From: an uncultured Litoreibacter sp.
Lineage (GTDB): Bacteria; Pseudomonadota; Alphaproteobacteria; Rhodobacterales; Rhodobacteraceae
DNA length: 64,000 bases
Direction: 5' to 3'
Assembly: GCA_947501685.1 (NCBI GenBank)
Contig: CANMWQ010000005.1
Coordinates: 124,001 to 188,000, forward strand
Positions 46,487-56,105 of the stretch are shown here, one piece after another (within the stretch, counting starts at the first letter, position 1; each line of letters begins with the position of its first letter). The notes beneath the pieces were generated by a model. That model saw only the letters and a program-made list of their open reading frames with translations. It did no database searches and had not been told where the DNA came from. The position numbers and the translations under genes are program-made.

Positions 46487-47774
46487 TTGGCGGGAAAACC
46501 TGAGTTCCAGCCACAAAACTGCGCAGCACTTGGCCTTGCATGCGCTGGCCGTCAAAAGGCGTGTTCTTGGATTTCGAGCGCAGGGTCTCGCGGTTTAGAA
46601 TGAAGGGCGCATGTGGGTCAAAAAGCACCAGATCGGCAGGCGCACCTTTGCTCATGCGGCCCCCATCTAACCGCAGGCGTTTGGCCGGGTTCAGCGACAT
46701 AGCGCGGAAAAGAGTTGGCAGGTCAAGCTGGCCGGAATGGAACAGGCGCAAGGCTGCGGGCAGAATGGTTTCCAACCCAACCGCGCCCGAGGCCGCCTGT
46801 TCGAACGGCAGCCGTTTGCTCTCTTCGTCTTGGGGTGTGTGCATGGAGCAGATGATGTCGATCAGCCCGGAGGCTACCGCCGCGACCATAGCCTGGCGGT
46901 CATCTTCCGAGCGCAGCGGCGGTTTTACCTTGAAGAAGGTGCGGTAGTCGCCGACGTCAAGCTCGTTGAGCGTGAGGTGATGGATGGAGACCCCTGCCGT
47001 GACGTCCAGCCCGTCGGCTTTGGCGCGCTCCAATGCAGGCAGAGCGGCGGCTGAAGAAATCTGGTCTGCATGGTATCGGACTTTCGTGGCCTCGACCAAG
47101 GCTAAGTCGCGCTCCAGCCCCATGCGTTCGGCAAGGGGGGAGACCGCAGGCAGGCCGCGCAAAGACGCGAATTTGCCTGAGGTGACGGCGGCCCCGTCGC
47201 TGAGGATCGGCTCCTGCGGGTGGCCCATGACCAATGCCCCGAGGGATCGGGCGTAGGTCATGGCGCGGCTCAGCACCTTTGTGTCCGTCACGACATTGTC
47301 GCCATCTGAAAATGCCACGGCCCCTGCGTCTTGCAAGAAGCCCATCTCGACCATCTCGCGACCCGCGCGGTCTTTGGTCAGCGCGGCCATCGGTGCGATG
47401 CGGATATCTGTCATCTCACCACCACGGCGCTTGGCGAATTCCAGCGTTTCGGGCGTGTCCACAGTTGGCAATGTATCGGGACGCGTCACCATGGTGGTCA
47501 CGCCACCGGCGGCAGCGGCTAGCCCTGCGGTGCGGAAGCTTTCCTTGTGACGCTCGCCCGGCTCGCACACCTTTACGCCGATATCAATGATGCCGGGCGC
47601 CAGATGTTTGCCGCCGCAGTCGATCCGCGTGTGTTTGGCGTATTTGGCGGCGGTCAGGTCGGCGGTTTCAGACAACACGGCCTCGATCTTGCCAGCGCTG
47701 ATAGCAACCGCACCAGCGGTTTCAGTTCCGGCCTCGGGGTCGATCAGGATCGCGTTGGTGAGAAGAACTTTCAT
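46479..47774 (-). CDS. pyrC: dihydroorotase-like protein with lost metal-site residues (pseudo-DHOase)
   Basis: 431 residues, the full length and fold blocks of type I dihydroorotase. But the zinc HxH motif (normally IDxHVHxREPG) reads IDIGVKVCEPG: Gly66 and Lys68 replace both His and Cys70 replaces the substrate Arg. The catalytic Asp block (normally TDHAPH) is SMHTPQ with Met311 at the Asp site. Two other His survive (H185, and HH265-266). Most likely a non-catalytic partner for aspartate transcarbamoylase, as described for the Pseudomonas ATCase/pDHO complex. Translation is coupled to the micro-ORF before it and to plsY after it. Confidence 0.88.
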   Translation of the reverse strand: MKVLLTNAILIDPEAGTETAGAVAISAGKIEAVLSETADLTAAKYAKHTRIDCGGKHLAPGIIDIGVKVCEPGERHKESFRTAGLAAAAGGVTTMVTRPDTLPTVDTPETLEFAKRRGGEMTDIRIAPMAALTKDRAGREMVEMGFLQDAGAVAFSDGDNVVTDTKVLSRAMTYARSLGALVMGHPQEPILSDGAAVTSGKFASLRGLPAVSPLAERMGLERDLALVEATKVRYHADQISSAAALPALERAKADGLDVTAGVSIHHLTLNELDVGDYRTFFKVKPPLRSEDDRQAMVAAVASGLIDIICSMHTPQDEESKRLPFEQAASGAVGLETILPAALRLFHSGQLDLPTLFRAMSLNPAKRLRLDGGRMSKGAPADLVLFDPHAPFILNRETLRSKSKNTPFDGQRMQGQVLRSFVAGTQVFPPNA

Positions 47775-47875
47775 GAGCTGAACCAGACCAGAAAGCCGGT
47801 AAAGCCGAACAGGCCCAGCAGCGCGTATGTTGCGATCTTGCCTGACATGCGCGGGTCTTTTGGGTCTTCGCTCAT
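47771..47875 (-). CDS. 34-residue membrane micro-protein between pyrB and pyrC
   Basis: Starts [17 protein letters not shown], then one hydrophobic helix (about residues 18-32, [15 protein letters not shown]) and ends FSS. The ATG shares four bases (ATGA) with the pyrB stop, and its own TGA shares four with the pyrC start, so it is stitched into the operon by double overlap. Too short for ordinary gene callers. The hydrophilic N-terminus and single helix suggest a bitopic inner-membrane peptide. Function unknown. Confidence 0.66.
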   Translation of the reverse strand: MSEDPKDPRMSGKIATYALLGLFGFTGFLVWFSS

Positions 47876-48822
47876 ACCATGACTCCTTCCGGTTTGGAGG
47901 CCCGGGCACGGACCAAAAGCTCCATGCAGGCCATGCGCACAGCCACGCCCATTTCCACCTGCTCCTGAATGACCGAGCGGTTGATGTCGTCTGCCAAGGT
48001 GCCGTCGATCTCCACGCCGCGGTTCATCGGGCCGGGATGCATGACAATCGCTTCGTCCTTGGCGTGGCTCAGCTTGTCCGCGTCCAAACCGTAGCGGTGG
48101 TAATATTCGCGCTCGGAGGGGATGAAACCGCCATCCATCCGCTCCTTTTGAAGCCGCAGCATCATTACCACGTCCACGTTTTGCAGGCCCTCGCGCATGT
48201 CCTCGAACACCTCGACGCCGAAGTGATCAATCTCGGAAGGCATAAGGGTCGGTGGGCCGACAAGCCGCACGCGGTTCTCCATTTTGCCGAGCAGCAGAAT
48301 GTTGGACCGCGCCACCCGCGAATGCGCAATATCGCCGCAAATGGCGATGCTCAGGCGGTGCAGACGACCCTTGGCGCGGCGGATGGTGAGGGCATCCAGC
48401 AGCGCTTGCGTTGGGTGTTCGTGCTTGCCATCGCCTGCGTTCAGCACGGCGCAGTTTACCTTTTCGGCCAGCAGGTTCACCGCGCCGGAATGCGGGTGCC
48501 GCACGACCAGCAGGTCGGGATGCATGGCGTTCAGCGTCAGGGCGGTGTCGATCAGGGTCTCGCCCTTTTTGATGGAAGACGCCTGCATCGCCATGTTCAT
48601 CACATCCGCGCCAAGGCGCTTGCCCGCGATCTCAAAGCTGGCTTGGGTGCGGGTGGAGTTCTCGAAGAACATATTGATCTGGGTCAGCCCGGCCAGAGTG
48701 TCGCCATGTTTCCGCTCGGAGCGGTTCAGCGCCACATATTGGTCCGCCAAATCCAGAATCGCGGTGATATCGGTGGGAGAGAGATGTTCGATCCCAAGCA
48801 AATGCTCCGCGCGGAATGTCAT
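47872..48822 (-). CDS. pyrB: aspartate carbamoyltransferase catalytic subunit
   Basis: 316 residues. Joins carbamoyl phosphate to aspartate in pyrimidine synthesis. Carbamoyl-phosphate motif [37 protein letters not shown], and [24 protein letters not shown]. Start at 48822 ([15 protein letters not shown]) has AAAGGG 7 bases upstream and gives the family length; longer ORF starts are not conserved. First gene of pyrB - micro-ORF - pyrC-like - plsY. No pyrI regulatory subunit seen. Confidence 0.95.
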   Translation of the reverse strand: MTFRAEHLLGIEHLSPTDITAILDLADQYVALNRSERKHGDTLAGLTQINMFFENSTRTQASFEIAGKRLGADVMNMAMQASSIKKGETLIDTALTLNAMHPDLLVVRHPHSGAVNLLAEKVNCAVLNAGDGKHEHPTQALLDALTIRRAKGRLHRLSIAICGDIAHSRVARSNILLLGKMENRVRLVGPPTLMPSEIDHFGVEVFEDMREGLQNVDVVMMLRLQKERMDGGFIPSEREYYHRYGLDADKLSHAKDEAIVMHPGPMNRGVEIDGTLADDINRSVIQEQVEMGVAVRMACMELLVRARASKPEGVMV

Positions 48823-48931
48823 GTCAGCCCTTTCGCCATTCGAGCGGGTTATATGTGGCCTATCGCGCACGGGCAAGTGGGGCGCATAGGTGCCATTTAC
48901 CATAGGGGGCTGGCACTCTAGTTTCGGGGTC

Positions 48932-49702
48932 ATGGAATCGGCTCTCGACCCTCATACCGCGCTTGCGATGCTGGAATGGCAGATTGACCTTGGCGCGACC
49001 GAGGCGATCGGTGAGGTGCCGGTGAACCGCTATGACGCGCCTGCCAAAGCGCCCAAGCCGAAAGCCCCCGCGCCGGAGACGCCGGTTCCCATGCAGCCGT
49101 TGCAGGTGGATTTTGCGGAAGTGGCGCGCGCCACCGCCGGGGCGTGCGAGGATTTGGAGGCGTTGCAGGCGGCGATTGCCGGGTTTGAGCATTGCGAGTT
49201 GAAGAAAGGCGCACGGAATTTGGTGTTTGCCGACGGCAAGCCGGAGGCACGCGTGATGATCATAGGCGAGGCCCCCGGCGTGGAGGAAGACCGTCAGGGC
49301 AAGCCTTTTGTAGGCGCCGCAGGTCAGCTGTTGGATGCGATGTTTGCGGCGATTGACCATGGGCGTGCGCATGATCAGAACCCGGTCTACATCACCAATA
49401 TTCTGCCATGGCGTCCGCCGCAGAACCGCGACCCCAAGCCGGATGAGATCTCGATGATGCTGCCCTTTGTCGAGCGGCATATCGAGCTGGTGAACCCCGA
49501 CGTGCTGGTGCTGATGGGCAATGTCTCCTGCTCCGCCATTCTGGGCCAGAAAGGCATCACCAAGCTGCGCGGCAACTGGATGGAGGCTTTGGGCAAACCC
49601 GTGTTGCCGATGTTTCACCCTGCCTATCTGTTGCGGATGCCTGCGGCGAAACGCGAGGCCTGGGCTGATTTATTGTCGCTGCAAGCGAGGTTGAGGACAT
49701 GA
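48932..49702 (+). CDS. family 4-like uracil-DNA glycosylase, Fe-S ligands not conserved
   Basis: 256 residues, with a Pro/Ala-rich N-terminal extension (about 30-60). Motif 1 is [17 protein letters not shown] (112 onward), motif 2 is HPAYLL (229-234). Family 4 enzymes carry four Cys for a [4Fe-4S] cluster; here only three Cys exist (72, 88, 200). The usual KCRPP segment reads PWRPP with Trp160, and the later Cys position is in MLPFV. So a cluster-free variant is likely. Start at 48932 (MESALDP), and its stop overlaps moaB. Confidence 0.85.
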   Translation: MESALDPHTALAMLEWQIDLGATEAIGEVPVNRYDAPAKAPKPKAPAPETPVPMQPLQVDFAEVARATAGACEDLEALQAAIAGFEHCELKKGARNLVFADGKPEARVMIIGEAPGVEEDRQGKPFVGAAGQLLDAMFAAIDHGRAHDQNPVYITNILPWRPPQNRDPKPDEISMMLPFVERHIELVNPDVLVLMGNVSCSAILGQKGITKLRGNWMEALGKPVLPMFHPAYLLRMPAAKREAWADLLSLQARLRT

Positions 49703-50229
49703 ACGAACGTGAATTCATCCCGGTGCGTATCGCGGTGCTGACGGTCTCCGACACGCGCAAGCTTGAGGATGACAAATCCGGCAACACGCTGGTTGCGCGG
49801 CTGGAGGAGGCGGGGCATATCCTCGCCGCGCGCAAGATCCTGCCCGATGAGCGCGCTCAGATCGCGGATCAATTGCGGGCGTGGTGTGCTGATCCTGGTG
49901 TCGACGTTGTGCTCTCCACCGGGGGCACCGGGCTGACGGGGCGCGATGTCAGCGTTGAGGCGCATCGCGACGTGTACGAGAAAGAGATCGACGCGTTTGG
50001 GACGGTGTTCACGCATGTCTCCATGGCCAAGATCGGGACCTCTGCGGTCCAAAGCCGTGCCACGGGCGGTGTGGCGCAGGGGACATATCTCTTCGCGCTG
50101 CCCGGAAGTCCGGGGGCGTGTAAGGACGCTTGGGACGAAATTCTGGTCAAACAGCTCGATTATCGGCACAAGCCCTGCAATTTTGTGGAGATTATGCCGC
50201 GCCTGGACGAGCATCAGCGACGGAAATAG
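49699..50229 (+). CDS. moaB: molybdopterin adenylyltransferase-like protein MoaB
   Basis: 176 residues, MoaB/Mog fold: VLTVSDTRKLEDDKSGNTL, LSTGGTGLTGRDVS, and ALPGSPGACKDAWD. Acts in molybdenum-cofactor assembly, linking to moaD/moaE at 38.6 kb and the molybdoenzyme at 15.5 kb. Start ATGA overlaps the glycosylase stop. Confidence 0.92.
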   Translation: MNEREFIPVRIAVLTVSDTRKLEDDKSGNTLVARLEEAGHILAARKILPDERAQIADQLRAWCADPGVDVVLSTGGTGLTGRDVSVEAHRDVYEKEIDAFGTVFTHVSMAKIGTSAVQSRATGGVAQGTYLFALPGSPGACKDAWDEILVKQLDYRHKPCNFVEIMPRLDEHQRRK

Positions 50230-50319
50230 CAATTTCGTGCGTTTAGCGTGTAATGTTGGACGTGCGCTGGTCCGCGCCCTACTTCTTGGATACCGTCCCA
50301 CCTTGGAGCCTTGTCGCCC

Positions 50320-51774
50320 ATGCGTTTTTTTCGTCGAAGCCTGATTGGGCTTTTCTTGCTGGCCGTCACGGCGGGGTTGCTCGCTTTGGGGGGCAACACC
50401 GTCTACTCCGCGCTTGAGGCGCGTTGGGCCGATGAACCCTCGCAACGCCCCGCGCGCGAACGGGTGTTCTCCGTGCGGGTTACGACGATTGAACCGGGCG
50501 AGATCACCCCGGAGCTGACCAGTTTTGGCGAGGTGCGCAGCCGCAGGACGCTTGATCTGCGGGCGCCTATGGGCGGGACGGTTTTGGAACTGGCCGACAA
50601 TTTCCAAGAAGGTGGCAGTGTCCAGAAAGGCCAGCTTCTGGCGCGGATCGACCCGGTGGACATGCAGGCGGCCATGGATGTGGCCCAAACGGATCTGCTC
50701 GAGGCCGAAGCCGACCTGTCGGAGGCGCAACGCGGCATTGCGCTGGCAAAAGACGAATTGGCGGCGGCGCGCACTCAAGCGGAGCTGCGCACTCGCGCCT
50801 TGGAGAGACAGCTTGATCTCTTGCAGCGCAATGTCGGCACCGCCGCCGCCGTGGAACAGGCAGAGCTTGCGGTGTCCAGCGCCGAACAAGCTGTCTTGTC
50901 GCGCAGGCAGGCGGTGCAGCAAGCGGAGGCCCGGCTGGCGCAAACGGAGACGCTGATCACCCGGCGCAAGATCAACATGCAAGACGCGCAGCGGCGGCTG
51001 GCCAATACAGAGATTTTCGCGCGGTTTGATGGGCGTTTGTCGGATGTGGCTGTCTCCGCGGGGCGGCTCGTGGCCAATAATGAGCGGCTGGCCCAACTGG
51101 TCGACCCGCTGGCGCTGGAGGTCGCGTTTCGCGTCTCTACCAGCCAGTATATGCGGCTCATTGATGAAAACGGGGCCTTGATCAGCGCGCCTGTCGAGAT
51201 CCGGATGGATGTGCTGGGCACCGATTTGGTTGCCGAAGGGCGCTTGACCCGCGAAAGCGCAGCCGTGGCGGAAGGCACCACGGGGCGGCTGCTCTTTGCC
51301 GAGGTTTCCGAGCCGAAAGGCCTGCGGCCGGGCGACTTTGTGACCGTGGTGTCGAAAGAGCCCGCCTTGTCGCGGGTGGTTTTGCTGCCCTCAGCGGCGG
51401 TGGGCCCGGACCAATCTGTTTTGCTGATTGGCGGGGAAGACCGGCTTGAGCTGGCCCGCGTCGAGGTGCTCCGACGTCAGGGCGATGACGTAATTCTAAG
51501 GGCTCCGGGGTTGCAGGGCCGCGAGGTCGTGATGGAGCGCAGCCAGGTTTTGGGTGCTGGCATCAAGGTCAATCCGATCCGCGAAGGCGCCGCCGCGCCG
51601 CAGGAACCCGACTTGGTCGAGCTGGATGACGAGCGGCGTGCTCGGATCATTGCGTTTGTCGAGGCGAATACGCGTATTCCCGACGAGGTTAAAACGCGGA
51701 TGCTGGGCCAGTTGCAGGAGGCCAAAGTGCCCGCACAGATGGTGGCCCGTATCGAATCCCGGATGGGGAGCTAG
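50320..51774 (+). CDS. RND efflux periplasmic adaptor (HlyD/AcrA family)
   Basis: 484 residues. N-terminal membrane anchor (about 7-29), lipoyl half-motifs around GEVRSRRTLDLRAPMGGTV and NTEIFARFDGRLSDVAVSAGR, a helical hairpin between them (about 115-230, Ala/Glu/Gln-rich), beta-barrel, and an unusual C-terminal helical extension (about 425-484). Links the inner-membrane pump to an outer channel. Start taken at ATG 50320; a TTG three codons earlier is possible. Followed by the pump gene after 3 bases. No outer-membrane channel gene in the window. Confidence 0.9.
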   Translation: MRFFRRSLIGLFLLAVTAGLLALGGNTVYSALEARWADEPSQRPARERVFSVRVTTIEPGEITPELTSFGEVRSRRTLDLRAPMGGTVLELADNFQEGGSVQKGQLLARIDPVDMQAAMDVAQTDLLEAEADLSEAQRGIALAKDELAAARTQAELRTRALERQLDLLQRNVGTAAAVEQAELAVSSAEQAVLSRRQAVQQAEARLAQTETLITRRKINMQDAQRRLANTEIFARFDGRLSDVAVSAGRLVANNERLAQLVDPLALEVAFRVSTSQYMRLIDENGALISAPVEIRMDVLGTDLVAEGRLTRESAAVAEGTTGRLLFAEVSEPKGLRPGDFVTVVSKEPALSRVVLLPSAAVGPDQSVLLIGGEDRLELARVEVLRRQGDDVILRAPGLQGREVVMERSQVLGAGIKVNPIREGAAAPQEPDLVELDDERRARIIAFVEANTRIPDEVKTRMLGQLQEAKVPAQMVARIESRMGS

Positions 51775-51777
51775 ACG

Positions 51778-54700
51778 ATGCGGGATACGCTGCGATCAAC
51801 CACGGGCGGGGTGATGTCCTATTTCACCCGCCACCGGACCGCGGCAAACCTGCTGTTGATTGTCCTTCTGGCCATCGGCATCGCCTCCCTGCCGCGCATG
51901 CGCACGCAGTTTTTCCCGGATGTCATCATTGATTCTGTCTCCGTGAATGTCGCGTGGCGCGGGGCGGGGGCTGAGGATGTAGATCGCGCAATCGTGCAAT
52001 TGCTGGAGCCTGCACTGCTATCGGTTGAGGGCGTGGAAAGTTCTGTGTCGTCGTCGCGCGAGGGCAGCGCCTCCATCAATCTGGAGTTCGAGCCGGGCTG
52101 GGACATGTCGCGCGCCGCCGACGAGGTGCAGGCGGCCGTGGATGCTGTGAGTGACTTGCCCGAAGATGCCGAGGACCCGGTGGTGCGGCGTGGCGCTTGG
52201 CGGGACAGGGTCACGGATGTGGTAATCACCGGCCCGGTCGGCGTGGAGCAATTGGGGAGGTTTGCCGACGAATTTGTCACGCGCCTGTTTGCGGCAGGCG
52301 TCACACGAACCACTATACGCGGGGTCGCGGCTCCGGAAACCATCGTCGAGGTGCCGTCTCAGTCCTTGATCCGGCATGACGTGACCATGGCTGAGATCGC
52401 TGAGGCCATTCGCGGGGAGGCCTCTGCCGACCCGGCGGGCGATGTCTCGGGCGGCAATGCACGGGTGCGCACCGGGGTCGCAAAACGGGACCCGGCGCAG
52501 ATTGCGGCGATTGTTCTTCGCTCCAACCCGGACGGGTCCAAGCTGACCATCGGTGATGTGGCGACTATTTTGGTCGAAGGCACCGACAGGGAGCGCGCTT
52601 ATTTCCGGGGAGACAACCCGGCGATCTCCGTGCGGGTGGACCGCTCCAACCGGGGCGACGCAATTGGCATTCAGGAGCAGGTCGCGCAGGTCGCGGAAGA
52701 CCTTGCGCTGACGCTGCCAACGGGCACCAGCATTGACCTGATCCGCACCCGCTCCGAGGCGATCACCGGGCGTTTGGATATTCTGGTCGATAACGGGGCT
52801 GTGGGGCTCGGGCTGGTGGTTTTGCTGCTGTTTTTGTTCCTCAATGCACGCACCGCGTTCTGGGTGGCGGCGGGGATACCGGTGGCGATGCTCGGTGCGA
52901 TTGCCCTGATGTATATCGCGGGGCTGACCATCAACATGGTGTCGCTCTTCGCGCTGATCATCACGCTCGGCATCGTGGTTGATGATGCCATTGTTGTGGG
53001 CGAACACGCGGATTTCCGACATCGTACCTTGGGTGAAGACCCCGTTACGGCTTCCGAGAACGCGGCGCGGCGCATGTCGGCCCCGGTGTTTTCCGCCACG
53101 CTGACCACCGTGATTGCCTTTTTCGGACTGGTGGCCGTTGGCGGGCGGTTTGGTGATCTCATCGCCGATATCCCGTTTACCGTCATCGTCGTCCTGATCG
53201 CATCGCTTGTGGAGTGCTTCTTGATCCTGCCGCATCATATGAGCCATGCGCTGGCGTCCTCCGCCAAAGAACATTGGTATGATTGGCCGTCGCGCACTGT
53301 CACGAAAGGGTTCAACTGGTTCCGCCAGACGGTGTTTCGCCCCTTCATGGCCGGGGTCATCTGGGCGCGTTACCCGGTATTGGCGCTAACATTGTTGCTA
53401 CTCGCCAGCCAGGCGGCCTTGTTCATCAAGGGCGACGTCACATGGCGGTTCTTCAACGCACCCGAACGCGGCTCGATCTCGGGCAATTTTTCGATGCTGC
53501 CGGGGGCCACGCGTGAAGACACGCTTGAGATGATGCGCGAGATGCAGCGCGCGACAAACGACTTGGCCGCCGAATATGAAGAACGCCATGGCGTGAACCC
53601 GCTGGACTATGTTCTGGCGGAGGTCGGCGGTACCACGGGTCGCGGTTTGTCGGGGCAGGAAACCAAGGATGCCGATCAGCTGGGCTCCATCGCGATTGAG
53701 CTGATCGACGCGGATCAGCGCAGCTATTCATCATTCCAATTTGTGGGCGAGTTGCAGGACGCCGTGCGCCGTCACCCGATGGTGGAGCAGATCAGCTTTA
53801 GAGGTTGGCGTTCTGGGCCGGGTGGCGACTCGCTGGCGGTGCAGCTTTACGGCGCTGAGGCGCAAACGCTCAAAGACGCCGCTGAGGCGCTCAAGGCCGC
53901 ACTGCTGCAATTCCCTGAGGTCTCCGCCGTCGAAGACAGCCTTGCCTATGACAAGGAGGAGCTGATCCTTGATCTGACAGCCCAAGGGCAGGCATTGGGG
54001 TTCACGATTGATGGGCTGGGGCAGGTGCTGCGTAACAGGCTGAACGGGATTGAGGCCGCGACCTATCCTGACGGGCCGCGCTCCGCGACGATCCGGGTTG
54101 AGCTGGCCTCCGGCGAGCTGACCGCCGACTTCCTAGAGCGGACCTTTATGCGGGCGCCGGGCGGGGCCTATGTGCCGTTGGCCGACATTGTGACCGTCAC
54201 GTCACGCACCGGGTTTTCGACCGTGCGGCGCGAGAACGGGCTTCGGCTGATCTCCGTCACTGGCGATATATCTGAGGACGACCCCGCCCGCGCGGCTGAG
54301 ATCAACACGTTGCTCACCACGGAGCTTTTGCCCCGGATCGAACAGGATTTCGGTATCGCGTCGCGTCAAGCGGGTTTGGCCGAGCAAGAGCGCGAGTTCC
54401 GCAATGACGCCACTGTTGGCTTTATTCTCTGCCTGATCGGGATCTATCTGGCGCTGGCCTGGGTCTTTGCCAGCTTTACGCGGCCCTTGGTGATCATGGC
54501 GATCATTCCTTTCGGGCTGATTGGCACGATTTACGGACACAACGCATGGGGTGTGCCTTTGTCGATGTTTACGGTTGTGGGGCTGATCGGGATGACGGGG
54601 ATTATTATCAATGACAGTATTGTGCTGGTCTCCACCGTCGATGAATACGCGAAAGAACGCGGGCTGATTCCGGCTATTATTGACGGTGCTGCCGACCGGC

Positions 54701-55170
54701 TGCGCCCGGTTTTGTTGACGACACTGACCACAGTTCTTGGGCTGGCACCGCTTTTATTCGAGACGTCCCGCCATGCGCAATTCCTCAAGCCGACGGTGAT
54801 CACGCTGTGCTACGGGCTGGGCTTTGGGCTGCTGCTGGTGCTGTTGGTGGTGCCGTCCCTGATGGCGATGCAGGCGGACGTGGCGCGGCAGACGCGTGCT
54901 TTGAAGCGCGCGGTTCGGGCCGGTGGGGCCGCTGGCGTGTTGCGCGCGGTGACTTTGGCAAATATTGCGCTGATCGCTGCGATTTTTGCGGGCACGCTAG
55001 GCCTAACCTTGTGGCAAGGCAGCCTGCCCGCCGCGCTGCCTGCGCTTGGTGCCTTGCCGCCCTTGGGCGCAGCCTTTGTGTTGTTCCTGATGGGGGTTGT
55101 GGCGCTTCTGTTGATCAATTGGGCTTGCGCGGTGTTGCTTCACATGGCGCGGGCGGCCAAAGGCGCCTAG
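51778..55170 (+). CDS. RND-family efflux pump permease
   Basis: 1130 residues. Two duplicated halves each with a first helix, a large periplasmic domain and five further helices: FTRHRTAANLLLIVLL at the start, and the second half from about residue 530. The conserved proton-relay helix 4 region reads VSLFALIITLGIVVDDAIVVGEHA (two Asp). Substrate unknown; the adaptor gene is immediately upstream. About 90 residues longer than AcrB, extra length being in the C-terminal membrane region. Ends convergent with, and overlapping by four bases, the DsbD-N-like gene. Confidence 0.92.
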   Translation: MRDTLRSTTGGVMSYFTRHRTAANLLLIVLLAIGIASLPRMRTQFFPDVIIDSVSVNVAWRGAGAEDVDRAIVQLLEPALLSVEGVESSVSSSREGSASINLEFEPGWDMSRAADEVQAAVDAVSDLPEDAEDPVVRRGAWRDRVTDVVITGPVGVEQLGRFADEFVTRLFAAGVTRTTIRGVAAPETIVEVPSQSLIRHDVTMAEIAEAIRGEASADPAGDVSGGNARVRTGVAKRDPAQIAAIVLRSNPDGSKLTIGDVATILVEGTDRERAYFRGDNPAISVRVDRSNRGDAIGIQEQVAQVAEDLALTLPTGTSIDLIRTRSEAITGRLDILVDNGAVGLGLVVLLLFLFLNARTAFWVAAGIPVAMLGAIALMYIAGLTINMVSLFALIITLGIVVDDAIVVGEHADFRHRTLGEDPVTASENAARRMSAPVFSATLTTVIAFFGLVAVGGRFGDLIADIPFTVIVVLIASLVECFLILPHHMSHALASSAKEHWYDWPSRTVTKGFNWFRQTVFRPFMAGVIWARYPVLALTLLLLASQAALFIKGDVTWRFFNAPERGSISGNFSMLPGATREDTLEMMREMQRATNDLAAEYEERHGVNPLDYVLAEVGGTTGRGLSGQETKDADQLGSIAIELIDADQRSYSSFQFVGELQDAVRRHPMVEQISFRGWRSGPGGDSLAVQLYGAEAQTLKDAAEALKAALLQFPEVSAVEDSLAYDKEELILDLTAQGQALGFTIDGLGQVLRNRLNGIEAATYPDGPRSATIRVELASGELTADFLERTFMRAPGGAYVPLADIVTVTSRTGFSTVRRENGLRLISVTGDISEDDPARAAEINTLLTTELLPRIEQDFGIASRQAGLAEQEREFRNDATVGFILCLIGIYLALAWVFASFTRPLVIMAIIPFGLIGTIYGHNAWGVPLSMFTVVGLIGMTGIIINDSIVLVSTVDEYAKERGLIPAIIDGAADRLRPVLLTTLTTVLGLAPLLFETSRHAQFLKPTVITLCYGLGFGLLLVLLVVPSLMAMQADVARQTRALKRAVRAGGAAGVLRAVTLANIALIAAIFAGTLGLTLWQGSLPAALPALGALPPLGAAFVLFLMGVVALLLINWACAVLLHMARAAKGA

Positions 55171-55970
55171 TTGCAGCCTGTCAGCTCGACGGCGGAGGTG
55201 GTCGTGAGCACCGTCATGCGGAGCGCGTCCAGATCAATCTGGTCGCTTTCCGAGAAATTGATCATGCGCACCGTCGAAATGATCCAATCCTCATCACGAT
55301 CAAAAACCGGCTCGCTGATCCAGACGTCTTGGCCAGGCAGCTCGACCACGGAGGTTTCCCCGCGCCCGTCCAGCTCTGGCAGCATTGCCGAGACGGCGAG
55401 CTTGTAGCCCTCTTCGGTGGTCTGGATGGCGCAGGACAAAGACGCGTCGGCCTTTTCTGGGAGCGCTTCCAATGCGCCGTTGATCATTGCAATATTGGCG
55501 GCGCCTTTGCTTGGCAGGGTTTGGTCCAAGGTCACTCTGACAGGGATGCAGATGTCTTTGCACACGCCCAGCGTCAGGGTCAGCTGCGCGTTGATATCTC
55601 CGCTGGTTTCAGGGGCAACGTGGACGGGCAGTACGACGCTTTCGTCATAGCCCACCGACCGCATGCCTGAGCTTCTGAAGACGCCGGGGCGGGGCCAGTG
55701 GATCTGCGCGTCTTTGAGATTGTTTGACCCTTCCCATGACACACGTGTCGGGATGCCGCCGTCGCCGGGCGCGCGCCAGTAGGTCCTCCAGCCGGGGGCC
55801 AGATTGATCTGGATGCCTGCGTAATGCGAGCCATCAGGCTCACGCCAGCCTTCGAGCAATTCCACTTGCACGATGCTCTCCGTGGTCGCGTATTCCTGCG
55901 CGGCGGCAGGGACAAGCGGCAAGAGCGACGCCATGAGAGGCGCGGCAAGGAGGGCGACTGTTCTTTTCAT
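55167..55970 (-). CDS. DsbD N-terminal domain-like secreted protein
   Basis: 267 residues. Signal peptide (MKRTVALLAAPLMASLLPLVPAAA, cleavage near residue 24), then a DsbD-alpha-like immunoglobulin domain (about 30-160): GWRTYWRAPGDGGIPTRVSWEG, GYDESVVLPVHV, and the redox Cys pair in TLGVCKDICIPV. Receives reductant in the periplasm in DsbD; here the membrane and thioredoxin domains are absent from the gene, so it is a stand-alone N-domain. Start at 55970 (an ATG four codons upstream at 55982 is possible). Confidence 0.82.
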   Translation of the reverse strand: MKRTVALLAAPLMASLLPLVPAAAQEYATTESIVQVELLEGWREPDGSHYAGIQINLAPGWRTYWRAPGDGGIPTRVSWEGSNNLKDAQIHWPRPGVFRSSGMRSVGYDESVVLPVHVAPETSGDINAQLTLTLGVCKDICIPVRVTLDQTLPSKGAANIAMINGALEALPEKADASLSCAIQTTEEGYKLAVSAMLPELDGRGETSVVELPGQDVWISEPVFDRDEDWIISTVRMINFSESDQIDLDALRMTVLTTTSAVELTGCN

Positions 55971-56105
55971 CTCACCCACCATAAGGGGGCGGCGCTCACA
56001 CGGGAAATCACGTCTAAGCGAGAGTTTGCTACAGTTGCGCCTGTGTTATGACCCATTTCGCGCCATCTGGTTGAACCTGCCGGGCCCAAGGGTCAGGCTT
56101 GTTTT

